Shown here in pieces: positions 1 through 10,305 of a stretch of DNA of 64,000 nucleotides (its first letter is position 1; each line of letters begins with the position of its first letter). This stretch comes from Paraescarpia echinospica (Eukaryota > Annelida > Polychaeta > Sabellida > Siboglinidae). Position numbers and translations under genes: made by a program. Location of the stretch: contig JAHLWY010000215.1 in assembly GCA_020002185.1 (NCBI GenBank), forward strand, positions 62,001 to 126,000, written 5' to 3'. Under the pieces are notes generated by a model. The model worked only from the letters and a program-made list of their open reading frames with translations, did not search any database and had not been told where the DNA came from.

Positions 1-65
1 CTGTAGAACACAGGAAACAGTCTTTATAAAAACTAAGATAGTTAAGTTATTAAATAAATTCTGAT

Positions 66-1215
66 ATGGCGCCTTGCAAGCGGCACTTCATGGCAAAGCG
101 AAATGTGGTGTGCGATCACTGCCACGGCTGGGTGGATTTTGCCTTGTTCAGGTGTGGGAAGTTATGGGTAGAAACCAAGGAGGAGGGAATCACCTTTCAA
201 TGTTTGGGGTGTTGGAAGGTGAAGTGTCTGCAGAAAGAGATTGTTAGGTTGACAGGTATTGTGTAGAGGATGGATATGAGAATTAGGAAGGGGACAGGTG
301 GAATGGAGAGTGTCGACGGGGAGAGAGTTGGGAATACTGTGAGACTGAAGGAGCAGAGTAGAGGCAAGAAGACTGTGGAAAGGAGACTAACAAGAGGGAA
401 GGTGATTGGCGGAGAAGAAATTGGAGAATTGACGACAGAAAACGTGACAGGCGTGAACGTGACATGGGAGAAAGTGACCGTAGAGAAGGAGGGAGGGAAA
501 TGGGACGGGAGAGGAGAGGAGAGAAGAAAAGAACATGTGATGAGAGGAAACATGAAGGGACGAAAGGAAGTGAGAGTAAATGTGATAGAAGAGAAGTCTG
601 ACTGGAGGAAAGATGACAAGAGAGAAAGAGACAGAAAAGAATGGATCGGATGAGAATGTGACAGGAGAGAAGACGGCAGGGGGAAAAGACAACATTCAGA
701 CAGATGCAAACCGGAGAAGAAGCTAGTCTGAGTCAATGATTGAAGGGCAATGAGAAAAGAGAGGGTGTTCATGGGCAACTCTATTCTGAGAAAGACAGAT
801 ACGATGTCGTCGTTTGACTACCGTGGGCTAGGATAGAACACGTTACTGAAAGGGTAGAGAAGGTATTGGGGCATGGCAAGGGAGGGTTTATACTAGTACA
901 CGTAATGCAGACAGGGAGGGAATAACTGGGATAGTAAAGAAATACAGACTGTTAGTGAAGAAGCTAAAGAAGACAAGAGTTGAACAGATTATTCTATCAG
1001 GAATTTTGCCAGTAATGGGAGAAAGGGGGGATATATATATAGAAACTACAAGAGGATAACGATCAACGCAATAGTTGACCGGATGTGGGAAGAAGAGGAG
1101 GTGGGTTTCACAGATTGATGGGGATACTTTGTTGGGATGGAAGATATGTACATGACAGATGGCCTCCATTTAAGTGGAAGGGGGGCAGCACTTTTTTCGT
1201 GGAACCTGCTGCAAT
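66..1215 (+). pseudogene. CR1-type ORF1 remnant: cysteine-rich start plus esterase-like domain
   Basis: The first 66 codons hold two CxxC pairs (VCDHCHGW and FQCLGCW) about 30 residues apart, like the PHD/zinc-ribbon start of CR1 ORF1. A Lys/Arg/Glu-rich, low-complexity stretch follows to about 650. Between 830 and 1210, across frames, come LSGILPVMGERG (about 993-1030) and DGLHLSGRGA (from 1158). The latter resembles the last SGNH-hydrolase block, which supplies the catalytic Asp and His. In CR1 elements this esterase-like ORF1 is thought to bind RNA or lipid and help retrotransposition. Several frameshifts separate the pieces and no intact ORF remains. The minus-strand Ser/Pro-rich ORF over the same bases is a shadow of the purine-rich strand. 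Confidence 0.65.
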
Positions 1216-1344
1216 ATGTTGTCTGTGACAGGTTGCATCTATTTAAACTAGAATCGCAGGGAGGTCTCACAGAGAAGCCTGAAACTGGAGGCATAGATAA
1301 AGACTGCACAAATATATCCACAAAGAACAGTCTGGAAAACTGTT

Positions 1345-2810
1345 GTAAAGTTGGGTATAAATGTGTTTGTTTAATTGCAAGGAGTTTAGTAAACAAAATA
1401 AATTAACTAAACATTATGGTAGAAGATATTGACCCTCAAGTAATAGATATAACCGAATCATGGGCCACCACCGATATATCAGATGCCGAACTAACAGGCT
1501 ATGCAACGTTCAGGAAAGATATAATAGAAGAAGGGGAGGTGGATGTATTTTATATATTAAAAATACATCCAGCTGTATGAAATACAATTAAAAAGAGAAA
1601 CAGATTGCGAAGAAGCTGTTTGGTGTAACATTGTTACAGGAAACTCAACGGTAACGGTTGGGTTAGTTTATCAAAGTCCAAACATAAGCATAGAGGAGAA
1701 TGAAAAAGTACAAAACGCTATAAGGGAAGTAAGCAAACGGGACTGTATTATTATGGGGGTTTTAACCATGGGCATATACAATGGAAATCTCTACAGAGTA
1801 TGGGGAGTGAGGACCACAAGTGTTTAGTTTTAGTACAAGATAGTTTCCTTTCTCAACATCTGCTAGAACCAACCAGCGGTGAGAATGTGTTAAACATAGT
1901 ATTGTCCTCACAGAATGAATTAGTTAACAATGTCAAGATTTGTGAGCCACTGGGGAGTAGTGATGACAACTAGATACATTTACCATCAAATTAAAATCAG
2001 AAAGGAATAGGAAAAAAGCAGTACAGGGGAAATGTCCACAAAGGAAGATGTAAGGACATGAGGACATATTTAGCAAAGATAGACTTAAATAACTCACTGA
2101 ACACTAAAAGAGCAACAGGATGTTGGAACGTTTTAAAGAGTGAAATTGAGTACATCATCGATAAATACGTTCCCTTGAAAAAATAAGGGAAACGGTCCAA
2201 AAAGAAACACTTATCGAAAGAAGCCATTAAAAATAAGTACAAACAAATAATGTGGAAGTCACATAGACGTACTGGAAATGACGACGACTATAACATTTAT
2301 AAAGAAGCACTTAATCAAGCTACAGCTGAAACTAGAAATTCAAAGAGAAGCTATGAACAAAAAATAGCTTGTAATATAAAACGTGACAGCAAGACTTTGT
2401 TTGCGCATGTTAGAAGCAAACAGAAGTTCATGTATTTTAGTTCGGTGTTTACCAGAAACGATATTAATTCACTGCCAGTACCAGAGGCTAAGTTCAAGGA
2501 CCAGAATCAAACTATTTTCGACAGTTAATTGTAACTCCGGAAATGGTAGCTAAGAAAATAAGGGCTATGAAGGACAGTAAATCACCTGGAGTGGGTGGGA
2601 TTCCAAACTACTATTATAAATTGTAGAACAAGTTAGTATACCACTTGCAACTGTTTTCAATGTGTCATTAAAAGAGGGAGTGGTGCCTTTAAAAAAGAAA
2701 GAAGCAAACATTGTACCGTTATTTTAAAAAAAGTTCCAGAAAAAAGTGAGAGAACAATAGACCAGGGAGTTTTACATTGGTGATTTGCAATTTATTGGAA
2801 AGATTATTAA
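1345..2810 (+). pseudogene. CR1-type ORF2 remnant (endonuclease, linker and start of reverse transcriptase)
   Basis: An endonuclease start is readable from 1345 (ARSLVNKIN), followed by ITESWA (about 1450), whose Glu is the metal-binding residue of APE-like LINE endonucleases. The segment 2250-2528 reads as the basic linker between endonuclease and polymerase. At about 2545-2630 comes KKIRAMKDSKSPGVGGIP, the conserved start of the LINE polymerase (K..KSPG.DGIP in the family). Stops and shifts occur every 100-200 bases. The palm with the catalytic Asp pair is missing, so the copy is truncated as well as decayed. A minus-strand relative lies at 22946-25130. Confidence 0.7.
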
Positions 2811-2829
2811 AGATCATTAAAGATCACAT

Positions 2830-3760
2830 GTCAAATTGACCGACAGTTTAAAGATCATATTAATCGTAGTGGTTTTTTAAGTCTTTTAAGATGAGTGGTT
2901 TTATTAAGCGCATTTGCACAACATTTACCGATGTACAGGTTTTGTGATCCTTGTATTTATCTCTAGTCAGAAGTAAGTTGGAGTATTGCAGTGTTATCTG
3001 GAATCCCTGGAAACGTATGTTTATTTATAAAATGGAACGAGTTCAACAAAATTAATTGAATATATGTGTTACAAATCCAAAATACAGTACTCCTCTGATA
3101 GTTAGCCTGAACTTTGTCATCATTTTAGACTACCTTCCCTTCAACATCGCAGGCAAGTTACATATCTCATCGTTTTACACAAGTGTGTGTACTTCCACCT
3201 ACACCTTTTTTCTTGATGAATAGACTCGGACTGCCATTTCTATGTGTCGTGCGCCGAAAAATCTGTGCACATCCACCTTCACTCGTCCTATCTGGTAGGT
3301 GCTATCAAATGTCACTGTCCTTCACGATCTCTACGAAACTACACTACTTTTAGAGTTTCCAATGGCAGAATCAACATTAGAAGACACTCTGTTTTGAACA
3401 GATGTATGACTACTTTCAACACATTGCATTTGTGATTCAACATTTGATATATTTTCCGGAGCTGAAACCTTTAGATCTTTAATTCAAAAACATTTCAATG
3501 TGTAACGGATGTTTGCGTGGTGTATTCGACGTTGATATTGTGCGGTTTTTATGTACTTATTGTTATTATAGTTTTTACTGTTGTGTTATTGTTTTATTAT
3601 TTATATGCATTGTTTCAGTTATCAGTCCGGTTACTGGTTCCACTGGGCCTGTCGGAATCTGAGTAAATGCAATACAATGCATTACAATACAAAACAATAC
3701 AATACTATACAACACAATAAAATATGCCATGAAAATGTATGCAACACAAATGGTTGATGT
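2830..3760 (+). mobile_element. LINE 3' end (RT C-terminus and microsatellite tail)
   Basis: The bases from 2830 match 30940-31740 closely in the same orientation. They encode the end of a jockey/CR1-like polymerase: FKDHINRS, a GFIKRICTTFTDVQ stretch, EYCSVIWNPW (about 2970-3010) and the typical tail SLRNYTTFRVSNGRINIRRH (about 3330-3390). The element ends in an irregular AATAC microsatellite (about 3664-3720), a likely LINE 3' tail. Frames are broken. It starts abruptly inside the CR1-like copy at 1-2830, so it is a separate insertion or a duplication junction. The second copy at 30.4-31.7 kb shows that it travels with the GPCR segment. Confidence 0.7.
3201..3271. other. 71-bp insertion flanked by a 7-bp direct repeat
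   Basis: The otherwise matching copy at about 31.29-31.32 kb lacks these bases. The insertion is bounded by TCCACCT at 3194-3200 and 3272-3278, which looks like a target-site duplication. A related piece in the opposite orientation lies at about 4645-4705, sharing the CGGCGCACGGCACATAG / CTATGTGTCGTGCGCCG core. It has no coding content. It may be a fragment of a short mobile element. Confidence 0.55.
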
Positions 3761-3849
3761 GGTTGTCATGGTAATTTTTGCCTATACATCGTATTAGTTT
3801 GCCGAAAAAAATAAGATATTGGAATTTGATTATATATATACACGTGAAC

Positions 3850-5960
3850 GTCTCACTTGGGAAGACGCTTGAGAAGAATCTTGGGAAAGATAATGTCTGA
3901 CTATCAACAACAATTTTACTTTTTTAGAACATAGAAACAAACTGTTTAGTTGTTTTAAAGTTTCAATGTTAAAATGGAAATTTGTTAAGTATACGTGCAC
4001 CGAATTTCAGTGCAGCATGGCATTCTGTGTTTAGGTGAAGTAGTACTGGCCGCTGTTTGAAGCAGGACTAGTGAATGACCACTACCACGTTGTCTGAGCT
4101 TAAATGAAGGGCAAGATCAATGTAGCCACGAAGAGACATGCATATCTCTCCACTCGGAGTGTCGCAATCTGTTTTGTTCAGGTAGTTAATGGTCTGCATA
4201 TGGCGACTTCACAGAAGTTGTGAAGAAATTGGTGTTTTCTCTATCATGCTTCAAACTACTGGTGCTAACTGTTGAAACAATGATATATACAATTCTATTA
4301 CGACATCCAAATGGTAAACTTACACCTTTTTCCATTGTTTTCACTTTTATTCACCAAACACATTGACATTGTATGTTTGTCTTCGTCAGGCAACACGTTT
4401 CATGTTTGATAAACAATTTCTTTACCAATTAAATATATATATATATATATATATATGAATATATAAGTAAAATATGTAGTGCAGAAATGATGCCAAAGAA
4501 GGTAATAGTACGGCAAGCATTCAAACACACATTCTAAACTTATCTTTTATGTATTATTATACTCGGAGTAAGAAAAACAACGTACGTTGTTACGAAGGGT
4601 GGCGGATGTCGTAATGAATATCACCTCCAGGTGTTGACAGAAATCAGATTTTTCGGCGCACGGCACATAGAAATGGCAATCCGAGTCTATTCATCACGAA
4701 AAACGCACATATCTTGCCATTCAGATTGCCAAAGACATATTTCTCCAACATTTCACGCTGTCGTGTGACCTGAAAATTTAGACTCTGGAGAAATCAGAAA
4801 GTATTAGTTGTAGACTTACATATCCTTCGAAGCCCAGTGCTGATGTTTAATAAACATACACAAACATTCTGCTACATCTCACGGTTTTGATATAATGTCA
4901 AATGGAAAGTGTTAAATAAAGATATTGTTCAGTTGAAACTATGAGGTTTTCATGTTTATTACGTTTATTGGAACGTTCTAAAACGTAACCATTGTTTTCA
5001 CAAATATTGACCACTTATATTGACATTGTATATCTTGCACATATACTAAGCAAGATATTTGGTAAGCAATAGTGTTTTTGGATATGTATTAAGAAATATA
5101 GCGAATAAGGTTTGATATAGTTTGTGTAACGTGTGAAAACGTGTCAAGTAGAAAACAGGCTATCATTTGATGTTGAGTATTAGTTATGAAAACGAGAATA
5201 AGCCTTTAGGGTGTATGATTTTTCAAAGGTAATTATTTTGGTAGCATTCAGATAGCTTTATAAACTTTCATTTTATATATTTTCAAAATAAAACAGTGTA
5301 CTTTGTTACCAAAGGTGACGGGTGTCGTTATACACATCACCAAAAGTGTTAGAACAAATATAACTTCTGGTGGACGCCACACAAAAGTGGTTGAAGTAAT
5401 GTTCACGATATTTGTGGCCTGTCACCTACACTATGTTATCGATCTGAAAACAAAAGAAATGTTACATATAGACAACATTTGTATTTTGTCGTTTGATTTA
5501 TCCAGTTTGTAAAAACACTTTTGCCGATATGTATATATATATTGAATGAGTTTATTGAGTAAAATTATATACGTGATGAGTATAAATAACAATAGCGTCA
5601 TATATATATAGAGTTACTTCCAATGGGGTCCTCCTACAAAATAATAAATTATGATAATGAAAATAGATACAATAATAAATAAATATTATACAATAAGTTG
5701 AGACAACATAAAAAGGTAAGCTACTAAAAATATGTCAATTGTTTAGAGATTATCTGCACACGTGATACAATTAAAATTGTTACGTTTATAAAAACTAATT
5801 TGAAAATGTTAAGATGTAAGGTAGTAAGTTATTTCCTGAGAAAGCAGACGAGTAATAAAGGATACTTTACGTGTTTTTAAAAATGTTTTTGCTATTATCG
5901 TTCTTTCATAGCAAAATAAACATTACATCATCAAGTGCACATAAAGTGTGATAATATGAT
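3850..5960. other. AT-rich non-coding stretch with an old direct duplication
   Basis: I see no supportable gene. Two diverged direct copies lie about 680-730 bp apart: about 4345-4640 and about 5005-5375. They share ATTGACATTGTAT, the pattern around GGTAATA..GGCAAGCATTCA, and GTTACGAAGGGTGGCGG against GTTACCAAAGGTGACGG. The ORF at 5303-5512 lies in the second copy. Its counterpart in the first copy is not kept open, so I do not call it a gene. Confidence 0.5.
4435..4457. repeat. (AT)n microsatellite
   Basis: An uninterrupted run of AT dinucleotides. It is one of many in the window and has no other visible role. Confidence 0.9.
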
Positions 5961-7171
5961 AAAATATAGTTTATACTAAACGCCTTTCAGCTGAGGTATC
6001 CAATTCGTCGTCCGCTCATTTCACGTTTCTGTCGTGGACTATTGTAGTCGGAGAAACTAAGACGATAGTGGTGAATTTTAATGTCGTTGACAGACAGGAC
6101 ATAGTGTTACTTTGTTAATTAAATTGAGTTAATTTAATTAATTAATTAACAATTTGAATTAACCCATGCCTGCCACCAGCCGAGTTGAGGACACCCTTTT
6201 TGTATGGGAAACTAAGACTTTAATTATAATAATTTAATTATATATACATACACTCCTCAATATTGAGAGAAGCCTTTTGCAGTGCAGTATGATTCGACCT
6301 TAACAGTTTTCCAAATTGAACATTGCATAACCTCTACTCACCAATGTTCGTTGAACCAAGGCGTAATTATGAAATCCCTGCAGTATTCTTCATTGGCACA
6401 ATCAAGTCTTGCACGCAGGGTTGCTGCACAGATCAAAACACGAACATCAATCACGCTGTGATTGATTATTTTCCACCTGCATCAGCTGAAAAGCCTTCAG
6501 GTTGTGTGCTGTACGTTCAATATTCTGACTGCGAACTGCGCGAGTAGACAGACGTTCAGGTGTCGTCATTGTATTTACAAAGTTGGTGGACTTCATTGGC
6601 GTTTATTTGCACGTTTCGTAGCACCGCTCAAACACAGACACTTGCATAAATGTCGTGTATCCGTGATCAGCCGACTGTTTGGCTTCGCGAGGAATGGTCG
6701 TTCGTCGTGGTGTCGGCGAAACGGGGAAGTTAGTGAAGATAATGTCAACTCGAAAGAACGTCACGCATGCACAAGTACAGTAGCACTATTCGATCGTAGA
6801 AGACAATTGCTGTGCACTTTACACTATACTGTGCGAACATATACGTGCACAAATATCTACAATGACTACACCAAGCTATTATTCAGGGTGGACATACCCG
6901 TGCTACAACCAGTACTGACTCCGAAAAGTGCAAGTCCAGATGTAACCTGCGGCACGGTATGAAGAATGAACAACGCAAACAATGATAATTTCTTTGCTCA
7001 GCCTGCGTCGCATATATTTGAAATAGCACATATCGCATAAAATAAGATGCAAAACAATTGTACTGATCATGACAATAACTTGATCTGTAATACACGTCTT
7101 TATATTCGAATAATATAAATTTAACTTTGTATTTCAGCACATGTTTTTACTGTTACTGGTCATCGACAAGC
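5960..7171 (+). promoter_or_regulatory. Conserved upstream region of GPCR copy A
   Basis: This 1.2-kb block is repeated before GPCR copy D (about 46330-47726), and its proximal end also lies before the broken copy (about 31900-32253). Shared landmarks include AACGCCTTTCAGCTGAGG (5980 and 46340), the TGAACCAAGGCGTAATTATGAAA stretch (split here as TGAACCAAGGCG + TAATTATGAAA; 6353 and 46911) and TTGATTATTTTCCACCTGCA (about 6460 and 47021). Open frames here (6323-6547, 6462-6962) are not kept in the other copies, so the region is best read as promoter plus 5' UTR or intron. A pyrimidine-rich TTTGTATTTCAG at 7126-7137 is a good 3' splice site just before the coding start. No TATA box or core promoter can be fixed by eye. 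Confidence 0.5.
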
Positions 7172-8203
7172 ATGGATTCGCTCATAACGCCAAATTTTCG
7201 GCAGCGAGGTTTGAACGAGTCTTTCATCAACTCCACTTTGCTACCTGCTGGTATGAATGTCAGCGAGGATGCGAATAGTATCTCTACAAAGATAATTCCA
7301 ATACAGAGTTTCGTCACCTTCCTTATGTGTGTGTTTGGTATACCAGGCAACCTGCTCGTCCTCGCCGTGTACGCCTGCAAGATGACGTCATCCACCAGAG
7401 TGTACATGTTTGCTTTGGCCGTCGTTGACTTGGACGTTTGCGTTACTGGAATCGTCCTGACAAGAGTCGCGCTTGACATCTCGAGCATAGAGTTTATTAC
7501 ATTCAATGTGCATACCTCGATAGTGTTCTCCATGTTTCTTCTGGCGTTCGTGTCGATGGAACGCCTGCTGGCGGTGCGGCGTCCTCACACGTTCAGTCTG
7601 TGTACACGACGGGCGAAGCGGGCGCTGGTCGTCATCGCTCTAACTGCCGCTCTCAGTGCTACGGTCTTAACAGTGGCACGGATCAGCAAAAACAGGCTGT
7701 TGCTTCGTGTGTTTTCCGCGGTTGTTATAGTAACAAACGTCTTGGTCATGATCGTTTGCTACTCACTAATGGCACTGACGATGCTGTTAAAAGTAAGATC
7801 TGCTCACAGGAATGTTGGTGTCGCAAGCATGACACCTGTTCCGGGACCATCATCAGTTACTACTATCACGTTTGAACTCACAAAGGGTACAGCCACTGGT
7901 AATATCACTACCAGTAAAAAACACCCAGTGTTTGGTGGCAAAGCGACAACTGTGAAACAGACTAATGCATACAAAGGTGTGTCATTATTATTTATAATTA
8001 CAGTAATATTTTTAGCCTGCTGGATTCCACAATGGTTGGGAGATGTTGGTTTGCGAGTCCCAGCAGATATAAAACGACTGTTTATTCTTAACTCCGTCGT
8101 CAATCCGTTCATCTACAGCGCTGTAAGTGGTATGTTCCGTGATGACATCAGACAGTTCTACAGACAGGTTTGTTCCAAGTTTGCAACATGTCGCCATTGC
8201 TAG
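7172..8203 (+). CDS. Rhodopsin-like (class A) G-protein-coupled receptor, copy A
   Basis: An intact 343-residue seven-helix receptor, uninterrupted by introns. I start at ATG 7172 because copies A, C and D all align from MDSLI. The in-frame ATG at 7127 lies before a likely splice acceptor. The N-terminus has three N-glycosylation sequons (N15, N20, N29). Helix landmarks are GN at 59-60 (TM1), LAVVD ending at D86 (TM2), ERL at 130-132 in place of DRY (TM3), CYSLM at 196-200 (TM5), FLACWIP at 280-286 (TM6) and NPFIY at 311-315 (TM7). The third inner loop is Thr/Ser-rich (about 207-262). The tail ends CRHC, which could be palmitoylated. There is no Cys at the usual TM3 position and none in the very short second outer loop, so the standard disulphide is missing. 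TM4 also lacks its usual Trp. The plasma-membrane location is inferred and the ligand unknown. A peptide or small-molecule receptor is possible, but I see no subfamily signature. Confidence 0.93.
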   Translation: MDSLITPNFRQRGLNESFINSTLLPAGMNVSEDANSISTKIIPIQSFVTFLMCVFGIPGNLLVLAVYACKMTSSTRVYMFALAVVDLDVCVTGIVLTRVALDISSIEFITFNVHTSIVFSMFLLAFVSMERLLAVRRPHTFSLCTRRAKRALVVIALTAALSATVLTVARISKNRLLLRVFSAVVIVTNVLVMIVCYSLMALTMLLKVRSAHRNVGVASMTPVPGPSSVTTITFELTKGTATGNITTSKKHPVFGGKATTVKQTNAYKGVSLLFIITVIFLACWIPQWLGDVGLRVPADIKRLFILNSVVNPFIYSAVSGMFRDDIRQFYRQVCSKFATCRHC

Positions 8204-8660
8204 GTGTATGCTTCAACAAACACCGGTTTCATATGACGACGTGCCAGACTGTGTTTTTGTCCCATTGGATTTTCTGTTGTATTGAGATGGATATGTTTGA
8301 CATTTACAAATTATTTTATGGGATGTTATATGGCGATGTAGGAGGCTGAATGGTTTTAATGGATATATCGTACTGTATTTATATATGTTTCGACATGTGT
8401 AAATGTGTGTGTGGTATGTCACAATGTGAAGTACCGTGCAGTGGTATAGTTTCATAGATACATTGTATTGAATGTTATTGATATGTTGACATGTACAATT
8501 AATGATGTTACATTTTATCAACATGCGAATTTCTCTTTTGTGTTTTAGTATGAAAGTCTAGCTAGTGCATTGGTTTATCTAGGCTAATTTATATATTTGG
8601 AAATGATGAAATACTGGTGCTACGTATGTCATTCCTCTGACGGGATATTTGTGACTATTA
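8204..8660 (+). other. 3' flank / 3' UTR of GPCR copy A
   Basis: This stretch is similar to the bases after copy D (48753-49195). Shared features are the start GTATGCTTCAACAAACACCGG (here 8204, split as GTATGCTTCAA + CAAACACCGG) and a GGATATATCGTACTGTATTTA block (8361; 48909). The relative of the copy D AATAAA (49442-49447) lies at 10689-10694, beyond the pseudogene and a Penelope insertion. The transcript end of copy A is therefore uncertain. Minus-strand ORFs here are shadows. Confidence 0.55.
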
Positions 8661-8661
8661 G

Positions 8662-9214
8662 TACAAGACGGTCGAAGGGGGCAATGATCGTCATCGCTCT
8701 TATTGTCGCTGTCAGTGCTATGGTCTTAACAGTTGCATGAATAGTATGTTTTCCATAGTTGTCACAATAGCAAATGTCCTGGTAATGATCATTTGCTACT
8801 CGCCGATGGCAGTAACAATGCTCGTGAAAGCAAGAGCTGTTCTCAGGAATGATGGTGTCGCAAATATGACACTTGTCCCGTGACATTCATATGTTCCTAG
8901 TGTAGCATTTGAACTCACGATGGGTACAGAAATGGGTCATAGTAAAGACCGCCAAGTGTTTGGTGAAAAAAGACAACTGGAAAGCAGGCTAAGCCATTCA
9001 AACGAGTGTCGTTGTTATTTATAATAACTGTAGTATTTTTAGCCTGCGGGATGACGTCGGATTGCGAGTACCGGGAGATTTACGACGAATCTCTTTCCTT
9101 AACTCCGTCGTCAATCCGTTCGTCTACAGCGCCGTGAGTAGAATGTTTCGTGACGACGTCCCACAGTTCTACAGACATATGCGATCCAAGTTGGCAACAG
9201 GTCGCCATTGCTAG
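8662..9214 (+). pseudogene. Truncated GPCR pseudogene, tandem to copy A
   Basis: Homology to copy A begins abruptly at ACAAGACGGTCGAAGGGGGC (second inner loop/TM4, matching codons around 145) and runs to the shared end CGCCATTGCTAG at 9214. The first three helices are missing. A deletion removes the TM4-TM5 junction near 8739, and several shifts break the frame. The TM7 stretch (about 9098-9135) is still recognisable, with TCCGTCGTCAATCCGTTCGT matching the NPF.Y codons, though the Ile codon has changed to Val. About 140 bp of the 3' flank is also similar to copy A. This is a dead tandem duplicate. Confidence 0.88.
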
Positions 9215-9669
9215 GTGTACGCTTCGACAAACACGGTTTCATATAGAGACATGTTAGTCTGTATCTTAGTTTCATTGACATCGTATTGTAGTGAGATTAT
9301 ATTTGGACATTTAGAAATTATGTTAGGGTATAATACAAGACGGTGTACGGGTATAAGTAACAGCTACCACTCTTCGGCCACGTGTTACGTCTACCACCGA
9401 ACGTCCCTGCTCAACTAGCCATTGACGAGTACTTCAGACCAGACAAGGGCGGCATTGGCGGGTGGCTACTGGTGACATTGCCGACTGTACTAAATGGCAA
9501 CTTGTTTAGAGTTGGGTCACAGCTTCGCAATTGAGATGCTGCGTGCACTCAGCCACGTTAAATGGCGAGGCCTGGCGGGTCAGATCCATGAAATGGTTTA
9601 AGCGAATCCGACGTACACCGGTAGTTGGAAAGGGAACATGCTTGTGAAAATGTTCACTAAGTTGGAAGA

Positions 9670-10255
9670 ATAATTAAATAACGACATTTTCTTATTATAC
9701 AACTAGGAAATTGGACTCACATCGACGTTTCGACCGTTTACTGCGGCCTTCATCAAGGACTGTTCTCATAGTGCAAATGGCCTACGTTGGTGAAGAACTT
9801 ACTTGAAGTTCATCGTCATAACAACATACTTCAGGGGTATAATTTACCAACAGAAGCTCGTCACCGCGATGGGAAGCCTATTGTCACCGGTAATAGCCAA
9901 TCTATGTATCGAATAGTTGGAACTGCAAGCCATCGCCACGGCTCCATGTCTGCCCAGACTATGGAAGCGATATGTGGATAACGTAGTGAAAGTCGTGAGG
10001 AAGGGGTATCAACAACAACTGACGCGGACAGAGACACCTGTGTCATAGACTGGGACAGTGCCAGAGTGGTAGGTAGAGATACAGACATGTGTGCGCGATG
10101 GTTGAATAACGTGTGGGACAGCTTGCACGACACACCATCTGGGGAACAGGGAAAGCAGAGGAAGAACAATTCCTGATGAAGGCCACCGAAGGCGGTCGAA
10201 AAGTCGATGTGAGTCGAATTTCCTTGTTGTGGAATAAGACAATTTCGTTATTTAG
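9670..10255. repeat. Inverted repeat pair (pLTR-like) with hammerhead-like core
   Basis: The left arm 9670-9763 and right arm 10168-10255 are inverted copies, about 80% alike by eye. The right arm in + sense reads CCTGATGAAGGCC, a short loop, then GGTCGAAAAG. The left arm in minus sense reads TTGATGAAGGCC, a loop, then GGTCGAAACG. CUGAUGA, a stem and GAAA are the core of hammerhead ribozymes, which are known in Penelope terminal repeats. The stem in the left arm pairs GGCC with GGUC, with one extra A after the CUGAUGA box. Confidence 0.55.
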
Positions 10256-10273
10256 CGAACATGCTTATTATTG

Positions 10274-10275
<2 letters not shown>

Positions 10276-10304
<29 letters not shown>

Positions 10305-10305
10305 A
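10276..10305. repeat. (AT)n microsatellite
   Basis: A run of TA dinucleotides at the right edge of the Penelope remnant, with no coding content. Confidence 0.9.

Larger units (their letters stand above)
1..2830 (+). mobile_element. CR1-like LINE, degenerate, both ORFs present as remnants
   Basis: The parts follow the order of a CR1-type non-LTR retrotransposon: a cysteine-rich ORF1 start (66-266), a basic stretch (270-650), an SGNH-esterase-like stretch (about 800-1210), then an APE-type endonuclease start (from about 1345) and a reverse-transcriptase start (about 2540-2640). Every part is broken by stops and frameshifts, so the copy is dead. The 5' end lies at or beyond the window edge. The 3' end runs into a different LINE fragment near 2830. 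The order of domains is seen in the sequence. The CR1 assignment rests on family knowledge of an esterase-bearing ORF1. Confidence 0.75.

Noticed and set aside
197..778. 193-residue Ser/Phe/Pro-rich minus-strand ORF
   Set aside because: It is the complement of the purine-rich Lys/Glu/Arg stretch of the LINE ORF1; no domain, and the + strand explains it.
6323..6962. Two overlapping ORFs upstream of GPCR copy A, partly shared with 46844-47194
   Set aside because: The frames are not kept between the duplicated copies (different stops and indels). The similarity is at DNA level over a non-coding upstream block.
7127..7171. Upstream in-frame ATG giving a 358-residue GPCR
   Set aside because: The extra 15 residues (MYFSTCFYCYWSSTS) are not found in copies C and D and lie across a likely splice acceptor; all copies align from MDSLI.
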